DNA of 64,000 bases from contig NZ_CP048812.1 in the NCBI RefSeq assembly GCF_010977575.1, positions 3,410,001-3,474,000 of the forward strand, written 5' to 3'. The notes beneath the pieces were generated by a model, which saw only the letters and a list, made by a program, of their open reading frames with translations, searched no databases and was not told where the DNA came from. Position 1 is the first letter of the stretch; every line of letters starts with the position of its first letter. Shown here in pieces: positions 29,283-37,369 of this stretch. A program made the position numbers and the translations under genes. The stretch comes from Halomonas socia (GTDB lineage Bacteria; Pseudomonadota; Gammaproteobacteria; Pseudomonadales; Halomonadaceae).

Positions 29283-30137
29283 ATGTCCGATTACTATCGT
29301 CTGGTCGTGTCCTGTCCCGATCAGGTCGGGATCGTCGCCCGCGTGTCAGGCTTCATTGCGCGCCAGGGCGGCTCGATCACCGAAGCCAGCCAGCACTCCG
29401 ACCTGGCTACCGGCCGCTTCTTCATGCGTTACGAAATCCTCGCCGACTCGGTGGGGTTGAGTGCCGGGCAGCTGCGCGAGGCGTTCACGCCGATCGCCAC
29501 GGAGTTCGCGATGGACTGGGCGCTCACCGACACCACCAGGCGCCCCAGGGTGGTACTGATGGTGTCGCGGGAGAGCCACTGCCTGGTCGACCTGCTGTAT
29601 CGCTGGACTGCCGGCGAGCTCGACTGCGAGATCCCCTGCGTGATCTCCAATCACGATGACCTGCGCGCCCTGGTCGAGTGGCACGGTATTCCCTATCATC
29701 GCGTACCGGTCAGTGCGGACACCAAGCCCCAGGCGTTCGCCGAGGTGGAGCGGCTGGTGGAGGAGGCCGGTGCCGACAGCGTGGTATTGGCGCGCTACAT
29801 GCAGATCCTGCCGCCGGCGCTGTGCCAGCGCTATGCCGGGCGGGTGATCAATATCCACCACAGCTTCCTGCCGTCCTTCGCCGGTGCCAAGCCTTACCAC
29901 CAGGCCTACGAGCGCGGCGTCAAGCTGATCGGCGCCACCTGCCACTACGTCACCGAAGAACTCGACGCCGGGCCGATCATCGAGCAGGACATTCATCGCA
30001 TCAGCCACTGCCACACCGCCAATGACCTGGTGCGCTTCGGGCGCGACGTGGAGAAGGCGGTGCTTGCCCGCGGTCTACGCTGGCATCTCGAGGACCGGGT
30101 GCTGATCCACGGCAACAAGACGGTGGTCTTCGCCTGA
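29283..30137 (+). CDS. purU: Formyltetrahydrofolate deformylase
   Basis: Hydrolyses 10-formyltetrahydrofolate to formate and tetrahydrofolate, balancing the one-carbon pool. The 284 residues consist of an N-terminal ACT domain (RLVVSCPDQVGIVARVSGFIA by position 6-26) and a C-terminal formyltransferase-fold domain with NIHHSFLPSFAGAKPYHQAY and VTEELDAGPIIEQD, where the catalytic Asn, His and Asp lie. ATG at 29283 gives the family start MSDYYRLVV; the frame open from 29250 is longer by 11 residues. Confidence 0.95.
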   Translation: MSDYYRLVVSCPDQVGIVARVSGFIARQGGSITEASQHSDLATGRFFMRYEILADSVGLSAGQLREAFTPIATEFAMDWALTDTTRRPRVVLMVSRESHCLVDLLYRWTAGELDCEIPCVISNHDDLRALVEWHGIPYHRVPVSADTKPQAFAEVERLVEEAGADSVVLARYMQILPPALCQRYAGRVINIHHSFLPSFAGAKPYHQAYERGVKLIGATCHYVTEELDAGPIIEQDIHRISHCHTANDLVRFGRDVEKAVLARGLRWHLEDRVLIHGNKTVVFA

Positions 30138-30159
30138 CGAGTGTGAAACGGAGCGCGCC

Positions 30160-30831
30160 ATGACCTTTGCCGAGGTAGTGCTGATGCCCTGGATGCTGGG
30201 GCTCGGCTGGCTGATCAGTGCCGCGGTGCTGGGCCTGGCCCTGGCTCAACGGCCGTGGCGGGCGCTGCTTGCCGACGTCGCTCTGCAGCACCGCTGGCTG
30301 GCGGCGTTGGTGGCAGTACTGCTGATGTGGCAGCTGCGCGCTCAGGCGGTGGACTGGCTGACTCTGCACCTGGTGTTCACCGCGCTGCTGACGCTGATCT
30401 TCAAGGCGCCGCTGGCGCTGTTGATCTGCCTGGCGGTCAATCTCGGCATGGTGTTGCTGGGGCGCGTGGCCTGGCCGCTGCTGGGGGTCAACGTACTGGT
30501 CAGCGGGGTGGTGCCGACGCTGGTGATGGTCATCGCCTGGCGGCTGGTGGATCGCTGGCTGGCCGATAACCTGCCGGTATTCGTGTTCGTCTGCGGTTTC
30601 TTCGGCACGGCGCTTGCCACCTTGGCCAGCGGGCTGGCTACGGTAGCCATCGTCGGCCTCGGCACCAGCGACCCCGAGGCGTGGTTCCTGGCCTCGGAGT
30701 ACGCGCGCTTCCTGCCACTGCTGATGCCCTCCGAGGCCTTTATCAGCGGCATGCTGCTCAGCGTGCTGGTGGTCTATCACCCCGAGTGGGTGGCGACGTT
30801 CAACTCCCGACGCTATATCGACACCAAGTAG
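30160..30831 (+). CDS. CbiM/ECF-type membrane protein, substrate unknown
   Basis: A 223-residue hydrophobic protein with six or seven transmembrane segments. The end LLMPSEAFISGMLLSVLVVYHPEWVATF (by position about 188-215) resembles the energy-coupling-factor/CbiM-like permease family (COG3235). True CbiM proteins bind Co or Ni through an N-terminal Met-His; here the N-terminus is MTFAEVVLMPWML and lacks an early His, so metal transport is uncertain. No ATPase or T-component genes are nearby. It lies 22 bases after purU in the same direction. Confidence 0.65.
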   Translation: MTFAEVVLMPWMLGLGWLISAAVLGLALAQRPWRALLADVALQHRWLAALVAVLLMWQLRAQAVDWLTLHLVFTALLTLIFKAPLALLICLAVNLGMVLLGRVAWPLLGVNVLVSGVVPTLVMVIAWRLVDRWLADNLPVFVFVCGFFGTALATLASGLATVAIVGLGTSDPEAWFLASEYARFLPLLMPSEAFISGMLLSVLVVYHPEWVATFNSRRYIDTK

Positions 30832-30844
30832 CGGCCACAGGCGA

Positions 30845-31897
30845 TCACATCTCGTCGAATAGCGTCAGCTGTCGCTGGGCGTCTTCGGGGACCAGCCTGA
30901 CCCCGACGCCGAGCAGCCTCACCGGGCGCGCGCCGCGCTGCCAGGCCTGCTCGAGCAGGTGCTGGAAGCCCTGCGGGTCGCCGGCGCTGCCCATGCCCTC
31001 CATGGTGGTCAGGCTGAAGTCGTCGAAGCGCACCTTGACGAAGCGCTTGTCGCTGGGCGGGTGATCGTGGCGCGCCAGGCGCTGCTGCAGCTTGGCGAAC
31101 AGCGGCATCAGTGCCTGCTGGCAGGCGGGGAGGTCGGGCAGGTCGCGGTCGAAGGTGGTCTCGACGCTGACCGACTTGCGTTCGCGGCTGATCTTTACCT
31201 CGCGCTCATCGATGCCGCGGGCCAACTGGTAGAGGTGGCGGCCGAACTTGCCGAAGCGCTCGAGCAGGGTGGCCAGAGAACGCTGGCGCAGGTCGTCGCA
31301 GGTGTGAATGCCCAGCCCCTCGAGCTTGGCCGCAGTGGCCGGCCCTACGCCGTGCAACTTGCTGACCGGCAGCGGACGCAGGAAATCCTCAACGGCGTCG
31401 GGGGTAATCACCGTGAGGCCGTCGGGCTTGTCCCAGTCGCTGGCGATCTTGGCCAGGAACTTGCTCGGCGCCACACCCACCGACAGGGTGATACCGGTGC
31501 GTGCCAGGGTCTGCTCCTTGAGCCAACTGGCCATCCAGGTGGCGCTGCCGCGGAAGCGTTCGACCTCGCTGACGTCGAGGTAGGCCTCGTCCAGCGACAG
31601 CGGCTCGATCAGTGGGGTGAGCTCGGCAAACAGGGCCTGGATCTGCTGCGAGACGGCGCGGTAGCGTTCGAAATCGGGAGGCAGTACCACCAGCTCGGGG
31701 CACAGTCGCAGTGCCTTGGCGGTGGGCATGGCGCTGCGCACGCCGAAGGCGCGCGCCGGGTAGTTGCAGGTTGCCACTACCCCGCGGCGCTCGGCACTAC
31801 CGCCCACCGCCAGCGGCACTTCGCGCAGTGCGGGCCGGTCGCGCATTTCCACCGCGGCGTAGAAGCAGTCGCAGTCGGCGTGCAGGATCTTGCGCAT
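30845..31897 (-). CDS. dinB: DNA polymerase IV
   Basis: Y-family translesion polymerase, 350 residues. The catalytic metal motifs DCDCFYAAVE (start) and SLDEAYLDV are intact, with the thumb helix-hairpin-helix LHGVGPATAAKLEGLGI and the little-finger domain starting RKSVSVETTFDRDL. The C-terminus ends QLTLFDEM, a good QLxLF clamp-binding peptide. It is 14 bases downstream of lexA in the same direction, so both are probably controlled from the LexA operators at 32587-32619. Confidence 0.96.
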   Translation of the reverse strand: MRKILHADCDCFYAAVEMRDRPALREVPLAVGGSAERRGVVATCNYPARAFGVRSAMPTAKALRLCPELVVLPPDFERYRAVSQQIQALFAELTPLIEPLSLDEAYLDVSEVERFRGSATWMASWLKEQTLARTGITLSVGVAPSKFLAKIASDWDKPDGLTVITPDAVEDFLRPLPVSKLHGVGPATAAKLEGLGIHTCDDLRQRSLATLLERFGKFGRHLYQLARGIDEREVKISRERKSVSVETTFDRDLPDLPACQQALMPLFAKLQQRLARHDHPPSDKRFVKVRFDDFSLTTMEGMGSAGDPQGFQHLLEQAWQRGARPVRLLGVGVRLVPEDAQRQLTLFDEM

Positions 31898-31911
31898 GAC
31901 GCGGCTTAGGC

Positions 31912-32559
31912 TTAGCCCAGGGCCTGGCCGTTGCCGCCGCGAATCACGCCAACGCCGATGCCTTCGATCTCGAGTTCCTGATGGCGCAGGTCAACCTCGA
32001 TGGGGGCGAAGTCCTCGTTCTCGGCGGTTAGCCACACCTGGTGCCCCTGGCGCTTGAAGCGCTTGACGGTGACGTCGTCCTCCAGCCTGGCGACCACGAT
32101 CTGGCCGTCGCGAATGCGCTCGGTGCGGTGCACGGCGAGCAGATCGCCTTCGAGGATGCCGATGTCCTTCATCGACAGGCCGCGCACCCGCAGCAGATAG
32201 TCGGCGCGGGGCGTGAAGTACTCTGGCGGAAGTGGGCAGTGACGGTCGATGTGGGCCGCGGCCAGAATCGGGCTGCCGGCGGCCACCTCGCCGATGATTG
32301 GCAGGCCGGGCTGAACGCTGGCATCGAGCTCGGGATCCTGCTCCTGGGCGGGGAGACGGATGCCCCGCGAGGTGCCGGCAACCATACGAATCACGCCCTT
32401 CTTGCTCAGCGCGCGCAGGTGCTCCTCGGCGGCGTTGGGCGAGCGAAAGCCCAGGGCTCGGGCGATCTCGGCGCGGGTTGGCGGATAGCCCAGCTCGGAC
32501 ATGGTCTTGACGATGAAGTCGTAGACGTTCTGCTGGCGTGGCGTGAGAGGGCGGGTCAT
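31912..32559 (-). CDS. lexA: SOS repressor LexA
   Basis: Represses SOS genes and is inactivated by RecA-stimulated self-cleavage. The 215-residue protein has the winged helix start [17 protein letters not shown], the Ala94-Gly95 cleavage site in EVAAGSPI, the catalytic Ser129 in RGLSMKD and Lys166 in DDVTVKRF. The ATG at 32559 has GGAGGT upstream; the long open frame beyond it crosses the operators and is rejected. It leads a lexA-dinB unit and is divergent from psrA, as in Pseudomonas. Confidence 0.97.
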   Translation of the reverse strand: MTRPLTPRQQNVYDFIVKTMSELGYPPTRAEIARALGFRSPNAAEEHLRALSKKGVIRMVAGTSRGIRLPAQEQDPELDASVQPGLPIIGEVAAGSPILAAAHIDRHCPLPPEYFTPRADYLLRVRGLSMKDIGILEGDLLAVHRTERIRDGQIVVARLEDDVTVKRFKRQGHQVWLTAENEDFAPIEVDLRHQELEIEGIGVGVIRGGNGQALG

Positions 32560-32586
32560 GTGACCTCCGCAAGTGGGTGGCGGTGT

Positions 32587-32619
32587 TTGGTTAAGTATAC
32601 AGTATGGTTGAGTATCCAG
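32587..32619 (-). promoter_or_regulatory. Tandem LexA-like operators over the lexA promoter
   Basis: On the minus strand CTGGATACTCAACCAT (32604-32619) and CTGTATACTTAACCAA (32587-32602) are direct repeats with a 17-base period. Each has a good CTG-TATA-type left half of the LexA box but a weak right half. They overlap a possible lexA promoter (TTTACT at 32618-32623, TATACT at 32594-32599, 18-base spacer). The tandem layout resembles the double operator of E. coli lexA. Confidence 0.55.
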
Positions 32620-32639
32620 TAAAAGCGTTGTAGCGTTTA

Positions 32640-32704
32640 AAACGCCATGTTTGTGACCAAGTGTCATCTTGAGTAGAATATGATTACGTTTAAAACAGCT
32701 GTTT
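32640..32704 (+). promoter_or_regulatory. psrA promoter with PsrA-type boxes
   Basis: AAAC-AGCT-GTTT (32693-32704) fits the PsrA motif AAAC-N(2-4)-GTTT and lies 23 bases before the psrA start; AAAC-N5-GTTTG at 32640-32653 is a looser second box. A possible promoter (TTGTGA 32651-32656, TAGAAT 32674-32679, 17-base spacer) sits between them, so PsrA would repress itself. Confidence 0.6.
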
Positions 32705-32727
32705 ACCAACTCGGCAGGGGAGGAGGT

Positions 32728-33396
32728 ATGGCACAACCCGATACCGTGACGCGCATTCTCGACACCGCAGAGGTGTTGTTTGCCGAGCGAGGCTTCGCGG
32801 AGACCTCGCTGCGCAACATTACCAGCAAGGCCAAGGTCAACCTGGCCGCGGTCAACTATCACTTCGGCTCCAAGAAAGCGCTGATCCAGGCCGTGTTTGC
32901 GCGCTATCTGGACCCCTTCACCGAGCGTTTCCATGGCGCGCTGGATGAGCTCGAGGCGGAGTATGCCGGCCGCGTCATACCGCTCGAGGTGCTGCTGGAG
33001 AGCATGGCAAAAACGGTGCTGGATGTCCCCGCCGAGCGTAACAGCCTGAAGGTCTTCATGCGCCTGCTGGGGTTGGCCTACAGCCAGGCCCAGGGGCACT
33101 TGCGGCGTTATATTCAGGACCACTACGGCAGCGTGTTCAGCCGATTCTCCGACCTGGTGCGCCAGGCCACGCCGGAGCTACCCGAAGCCGAGCGCTTCTG
33201 GCGGCTGCACTTCGTGCTCGGCACGGTGATCTTCACCCTGTCGGGGCTGGATGCGCTGCGCGACATCGCCGAGAAGGATTACGGCGACCACGTCAGCGTG
33301 CGCGACCTGATCCGTCGTCTGCGCCCGGTGGTGGTGGCGGCGATGAACGCGCCGCTGCCCGACGCGGCGCCGGATAGCCTGCCGGCGGCGGTATAA
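32728..33396 (+). CDS. psrA: TetR-family regulator PsrA
   Basis: A 222-residue TetR regulator very like Pseudomonas PsrA, which senses long-chain fatty acids and controls beta-oxidation and rpoS. The N-terminus [22 protein letters not shown] and the helix-turn-helix [30 protein letters not shown] (by position 29-58) match closely, and [20 protein letters not shown] is in the ligand domain. AGGAGG sits directly before the ATG. Divergence from lexA matches the Pseudomonas order. Its stop overlaps the next start by one base (TAATG). Confidence 0.9.
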   Translation: MAQPDTVTRILDTAEVLFAERGFAETSLRNITSKAKVNLAAVNYHFGSKKALIQAVFARYLDPFTERFHGALDELEAEYAGRVIPLEVLLESMAKTVLDVPAERNSLKVFMRLLGLAYSQAQGHLRRYIQDHYGSVFSRFSDLVRQATPELPEAERFWRLHFVLGTVIFTLSGLDALRDIAEKDYGDHVSVRDLIRRLRPVVVAAMNAPLPDAAPDSLPAAV

Positions 33397-33917
33397 TGGT
33401 CACTACCCCGCGCCTCGAGCAGTTGCCGCCCGAGACAGGCCACTGGCTGGAGGTCGATCTCTCGACCCAGCGGCTGTGGTGCTGGCAGGGCCGCGAGCGC
33501 GTCGCCGACTACCCGATCTCGAGCGGTGTGGCAGGCATCGGCCAGCGTGACGGCAGCGGCCAGACGCCGCTCGGCTGGCACTACGTGCGCGCAGCGATCG
33601 GCGACGGCCAGCCGCCGGGAGCGGTGTTTCGCGGCCGCCGCCCGACCGGTGAGGTGTTCGACGCGACGCTGGCCGCCGAGTACCCGGCGCGCGACTGGAT
33701 CCTGACCCGCATCCTGTGGCTATGTGGCCTCGAGCCCGGCTATAACCGCGGCGGCCGGGTCGACTCCCAGCGCCGCTATATTTATCTGCATGGCACGCCG
33801 CCTGATCAGCCGATGGGCACTCCGGCCTCCCACGGCTGCCTGCGGCTGCGCGATGCGGCGCTGCTCGAGGTGTTCGACTTCGCCCCGGTCGGCACGCCGG
33901 TGTGGCTTCACGACTGA
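33396..33917 (+). CDS. YkuD-domain L,D-transpeptidase-like protein
   Basis: A 173-residue protein made almost wholly of a YkuD domain. The catalytic block has His132 in YLHGT and SHGCLRL (Ser145, His146, Cys148 as nucleophile). These enzymes make 3-3 crosslinks in peptidoglycan or attach proteins to it. Oddly, no signal peptide or membrane segment is visible, although the substrate is periplasmic; it could use an unseen export route, act on cytosolic recycled muropeptides, or start elsewhere. It is translationally coupled to psrA and followed by the peptidoglycan-recycling gene nagZ. Confidence 0.85.
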   Translation: MVTTPRLEQLPPETGHWLEVDLSTQRLWCWQGRERVADYPISSGVAGIGQRDGSGQTPLGWHYVRAAIGDGQPPGAVFRGRRPTGEVFDATLAAEYPARDWILTRILWLCGLEPGYNRGGRVDSQRRYIYLHGTPPDQPMGTPASHGCLRLRDAALLEVFDFAPVGTPVWLHD

Positions 33918-33989
33918 CCAACCCCATCCCCTGTTGTCGACATGACGGTTGGTCTAGAATCGGTCCCTTCACAGCCAAGGAAGATGATC

Positions 33990-35015
33990 ATGACGCAACC
34001 TATCGGCCCGGTGATGCTGGACCTGGAAGGGCCCCGGCTCAGCCGAGAAGAAGGTGACATGCTCAAGCGTCCCGAGGTGGGCGGCGTGATCCTGTTCTCC
34101 CGCAACGTCGAGGACGCCGTCCAGGTTCAAGCGCTGTGTGCGGCGATTCGCCGAGTGCGCCCCGACCTGCTGCTGGCCATCGATCAGGAGGGCGGCCGCG
34201 TACAGCGCCTGCGCCAGGGTGTCACTCGCCTGCCGTCGATGGCGCAGCTGGCGGCCGGCTACGACGACGATCCCCAGGCGGTGCTGCAGCAGTGCCAGGA
34301 CGCTGGCTGGCTGCTGGGCATGGAGATGGCCGCCTGCGGCCTCGACGTCACCTTCGCCCCGGTGCTCGACGTCGACGGCGGCGACTCGATGGTGATCGGC
34401 GATCGCAGCTTCTCTGCCGACCCGCAGGTCGTCAGCCTGCTCGGCGGTGCCTTCATCAGCGGGCTGCACGATGCCGGCATGGTCGCCATTGGCAAGCATT
34501 TTCCCGGCCACGGCGGCGTGGTGGCTGACTCGCATCACGAGCTGCCGGTGGATCCACGGCCGCTTGCGGCGCTACGCGAGCACGACATGCGCCCCTTCGC
34601 CGAGCTGGCCTCGCGCCTCGAGGGCGTCATGCCCGCCCATGTGATCTATAGCGCCTTCGACGACAAGCCAGCGGGGTTCTCGCGCAGCTGGCTTGGCCTG
34701 CTGCGCGAGGAGCTGGGGTTCAAGGGCGCGATCTTCTCCGACGACCTGTCGATGGCCGCGGCGCGGGTCGCCGGCAGCCACGGGCAGGCGGCGCTGGCGG
34801 CCCTCGATGCGGGCTGCAACATGGTGCTGGTGTGTAACGACCGCGGCGCGGCACTGGACGTTCTCGACGCCTGTGCCGGGCGCGCCGACAAGCGCCCGGC
34901 CAAGCTGCGCTATCGGCGCGCCCGACCCAACCTCGAGGCGTTGCCGGCGCTGGCGCGCTGGCGACGAGTGCATGCGCGTCTCGAGGCCCTGAGCGACGTC
35001 AGCGACGATTCCTGA
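33990..35015 (+). CDS. nagZ: Beta-N-acetylhexosaminidase NagZ
   Basis: Cytosolic GH3 glycosidase that removes GlcNAc from 1,6-anhydro-muropeptides during cell-wall recycling. From the ATG at 33990 it has 341 residues, the E. coli length. Motifs are IDQEGGRVQRLR, the general-acid loop KHFPGHGGVVADSHHELP, and the nucleophile Asp in IFSDDLSMAAA. AAGGAAG lies six bases before this ATG; an ATG two codons earlier has no spacing and the frame open from 33942 no ribosome site. It follows the YkuD gene. Confidence 0.95.
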   Translation: MTQPIGPVMLDLEGPRLSREEGDMLKRPEVGGVILFSRNVEDAVQVQALCAAIRRVRPDLLLAIDQEGGRVQRLRQGVTRLPSMAQLAAGYDDDPQAVLQQCQDAGWLLGMEMAACGLDVTFAPVLDVDGGDSMVIGDRSFSADPQVVSLLGGAFISGLHDAGMVAIGKHFPGHGGVVADSHHELPVDPRPLAALREHDMRPFAELASRLEGVMPAHVIYSAFDDKPAGFSRSWLGLLREELGFKGAIFSDDLSMAAARVAGSHGQAALAALDAGCNMVLVCNDRGAALDVLDACAGRADKRPAKLRYRRARPNLEALPALARWRRVHARLEALSDVSDDS

Positions 35016-35066
35016 CATGCCTGACCGGCTGGCTCTACTCATCCCGTAATGCGACCCAGGACAACG

Positions 35067-35645
35067 ATGCCTAATCTCGACCCTCTTTATCACGAGTCCC
35101 TCACCACCATGCGCGAGGTGATGGACAACGCCGACTGCCTGATCTCCCAGGCTGACGTCGAGCGCGCCCTCGATCGCATGGCCGACGAGATCAGCGCCGA
35201 CCTGGGCGACAAGCTGCCGGTGTTCTACTGCGTGATGAACGGCGGCCTGATCACCACCGGCCACTTGCTGACGCGGCTGGGGTTCCCCCTCGAGGTGGAT
35301 TACTTGCATGCCACTCGCTACCGCGGCGGCCTGCGTGGCGGCGAGCTGTTCTGGCGCGTCTCGCCTGAGATTCCCATGGCCGGGCGCCACGTGGTGATCG
35401 TCGACGATATCCTCGACGAGGGCGCGACCCTGGCGGCGATCCTGCGCTACTGCGAAGAAGCCGGTGCGGCGAGCATCTCCACCGCGGTACTGGTCGACAA
35501 GCGTCACGACCGCAAGGCGGTGCCTGAGCTGACTGCCGACTACTGTAGCCTGGAGGTGGTCGACCGCTACGTGTTCGGCTTCGGCATGGACTACAAGGGC
35601 TACTGGCGCAATGCGCCGGGGATCTTCGCGCCCAAAGGGCTTTGA
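35067..35645 (+). CDS. hpt: Hypoxanthine-guanine phosphoribosyltransferase
   Basis: Salvages hypoxanthine and guanine to IMP and GMP. The 192 residues follow the Pseudomonas-type enzyme: VFYCVMNGGLITTGHLL, YLHATRYRGG, the PRPP loop VVIVDDILDEGATL, the TAVLVDKRHDRKA Lys-Asp base site, and FGFGMDYKGYWRNAPGIFA. The ATG at 35067 gives the family N-terminus and has AGGAC upstream. A 14-base tandem duplication covers its stop codon. Confidence 0.92.
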   Translation: MPNLDPLYHESLTTMREVMDNADCLISQADVERALDRMADEISADLGDKLPVFYCVMNGGLITTGHLLTRLGFPLEVDYLHATRYRGGLRGGELFWRVSPEIPMAGRHVVIVDDILDEGATLAAILRYCEEAGAASISTAVLVDKRHDRKAVPELTADYCSLEVVDRYVFGFGMDYKGYWRNAPGIFAPKGL

Positions 35646-35665
35646 ATAAGCGGCTTTGAATAAGC
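35638..35665. repeat. 14-base tandem duplication over the hpt stop
   Basis: GGCTTTGAATAAGC occurs twice in direct contact, at 35638-35651 and 35652-35665. The first copy contains the last hpt codons and its TGA. It looks like a recent slippage or short duplication without effect on the protein. Confidence 0.85.
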
Positions 35666-35682
35666 GGCGCCAGGTCGTCGCT

Positions 35683-35720
35683 GCCGAGGGCTGGCCCGCC
35701 GGGTCAGCCCTCGGCGTTTT
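35683..35720 (+). terminator. Terminator after hpt
   Basis: GCCGAGGGCTG (35683-35693) pairs with CAGCCCTCGGC (35705-35715), followed by GTTTT. The 3' half encodes the last residues of the convergent MerR-family gene. Confidence 0.75.
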
Positions 35721-36114
35721 CGGCTAGCGCCAGCAGTGCCTCGCGGCAGCGCTCCTCGACGTCGTCCAGCTCTCTGCGCATCTGGCGAATGTCCTCCTCC
35801 TGGCGCTGCAGATTACTGCGCTTCTCGGCCAGCAGTTCGAGCAGCCGCTGCAACTGGCGGGCGTTGCCATTGGGCAGGGCGTCGTAAAGCTCGATCACCT
35901 CGCGGATCTCGGCCAGCGAGAAACCCAGGCGCTTGCCGCGCAGGGTCAGCTTGAGTCGCACCCGATCCTTGTCGTGATAGATGCGTGTCTGGCCGCGGCG
36001 CTGGGGCTCCAGCAGGCCTTCCTGCTCATAGAAGCGGATGGTGCGCGGGGTGACCTCGAACATGCGCGAAAGCTCGCTGATCGAGTAGGTGCGGGAGGCG
36101 CTATCGGATGTCAT
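35704..36114 (-). CDS. MerR-family regulator, LiuR-like
   Basis: A 136-residue MerR-type regulator with the N-terminal winged helix YSISELSRMFEVTPRTIRFYEQEGLLEP and a C-terminal dimerising coiled coil. It has no cysteine cluster of metal-sensing MerR proteins. The HTH with RTIRFYEQEGLL and the neighbourhood of branched-chain acyl-CoA genes resemble LiuR/IvdR regulators of leucine and valine breakdown. It is divergent from a 3-hydroxyisobutyryl-CoA hydrolase gene, with a TTTACGTAAA dyad between them. The assignment to LiuR is inference. Confidence 0.8.
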   Translation of the reverse strand: MTSDSASRTYSISELSRMFEVTPRTIRFYEQEGLLEPQRRGQTRIYHDKDRVRLKLTLRGKRLGFSLAEIREVIELYDALPNGNARQLQRLLELLAEKRSNLQRQEEDIRQMRRELDDVEERCREALLALAENAEG

Positions 36115-36134
36115 GCCCTGCAGGATACCGCGAG

Positions 36135-36150
36135 TTGACGTTTACGTAAA
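36135..36150. promoter_or_regulatory. Operator-like dyad for the MerR/LiuR-type regulator
   Basis: TTGACGTTTACGTAAA is an imperfect palindrome (12 of 16 positions symmetric) with a perfect TTTACGTAAA core at 36141-36150. It lies between the divergent regulator and hydrolase genes, and TTGACG could serve as a -35 for the hydrolase gene. Confidence 0.6.
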
Positions 36151-36195
36151 ACGCCGCGCATGCTGTGGGCGTCCGCTACCCTGCCAGGAGGCCCG

Positions 36196-37335
36196 ATGTC
36201 GACGACCCCATCCCCCGTGCGTTTTTCCGAATGGCCGACCGGCAACGGTCGGCGCATCGGCGTGGCCACCCTCGACGCCGAACGCTCGCTCAATGCCCTG
36301 AGGCTAGCCATGATCGAGGCTCTCGGCGCGCAGCTGACGGCCTGGGAGCACGACGACAGCGTGGTGGCGGTATGGCTTGAGGGCGCCGGCGACAGGGCGT
36401 TCTGCGCCGGCGGCGATATCGTCGCACTGTATCGCGCGCTGCAGGGTGACGCGGACGCGGCGCGGGACTACGTGGTGCGCTACTTCGCCGCCGAATATGC
36501 CCTCGACTACCGCCTGCATGTCTATCCCAAGCCGCTGCTGGCGTGGGGCGACGGCATCGTCATGGGCGGCGGCATGGGGCTGCTGGCCGGGGCCCGGCAC
36601 CGCCTGGTCAGCGAGCGCTCGCGGCTGGCGATGCCCGAGATCAGCATCGGCCTCTACCCTGACGTCGGCGCCAGCTGGTTCCTCAGCCGCATGCCGCCGG
36701 GCATCGGCGCCTACCTGGCGCTGACCGGCGCCCAGCTCAACGCCCGCGACGCCCTGGACCTGGGCCTGGCCGACCAGCTGATACCCAGCCAGCGCCGCGA
36801 CGCACTGATAGAAGAGCTGTGCCGCGCCGACTATGGCCCGGGCAATGAGCCGATCCTGAATGATCGCGCCATCCATTCAGCCCTCGCTGCGGTGGCCGAC
36901 CGCGACCAGGCACCCCGCGCCCAGCTGTGGCCATGGCGCGACCATATTCAGCAGCTTACCAGCGCCGCCGATGCCGCCCAGGCCTGCGCGGCGATCCTCG
37001 CTGACCGCGAGCAGGATGACTGGCTGGTCGCCAATCGCCGCCGGCTTAGCGACGGCTGCCCGCTCACCGCGCAGCTGGCCTGGGGCATGCTCGAACGCCA
37101 TCGCCGTGCCAGCCTCGCCGACGCGCTGCGTGACGAGCTGAGCCTGTCGCTGCGCTGCTGCCTGGAGGGCGACCTGGCCGAGGGTGTGCGTGCACTGCTG
37201 ATCGACAAGGACAAGCAGCCGCAATGGTCCCACGCCGATGTCCCAAGCGTGCCTGCGGCGAAGGTTGCGGCGATGCTGCGCAGCGCCTGGCAGGGCGACG
37301 ATCACCCCCTGGCCACGCTCGGCGAGGAGGGCTAA
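36196..37335 (+). CDS. 3-hydroxyisobutyryl-CoA hydrolase-like enoyl-CoA hydratase family protein
   Basis: A 379-residue crotonase-fold protein of the HIBYL-CoA hydrolase group, which acts in valine degradation. Typical segments are ERSLNALRLAMIEAL, FCAGGDIVALYRAL, GIVMGGGMGLLAGARHRLVSE (oxyanion hole) and MPEISIGLYPDVGASWFLSRM with the active Glu and Asp. The length and C-terminal domain match hydrolases rather than the ~260-residue hydratases. AGGAGG precedes the ATG at 36196. The divergent MerR-type gene probably controls it. Confidence 0.85.
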   Translation: MSTTPSPVRFSEWPTGNGRRIGVATLDAERSLNALRLAMIEALGAQLTAWEHDDSVVAVWLEGAGDRAFCAGGDIVALYRALQGDADAARDYVVRYFAAEYALDYRLHVYPKPLLAWGDGIVMGGGMGLLAGARHRLVSERSRLAMPEISIGLYPDVGASWFLSRMPPGIGAYLALTGAQLNARDALDLGLADQLIPSQRRDALIEELCRADYGPGNEPILNDRAIHSALAAVADRDQAPRAQLWPWRDHIQQLTSAADAAQACAAILADREQDDWLVANRRRLSDGCPLTAQLAWGMLERHRRASLADALRDELSLSLRCCLEGDLAEGVRALLIDKDKQPQWSHADVPSVPAAKVAAMLRSAWQGDDHPLATLGEEG

Positions 37336-37369
37336 CGGGCGGATGGGGGTAGCGTTGGCGACGCTTTTA

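Noticed and set aside
31912-33123. 403-residue frame extending lexA upstream
   Set aside because: The extension runs through the lexA/psrA operators and antisense to psrA; LexA has its family start at 32559.
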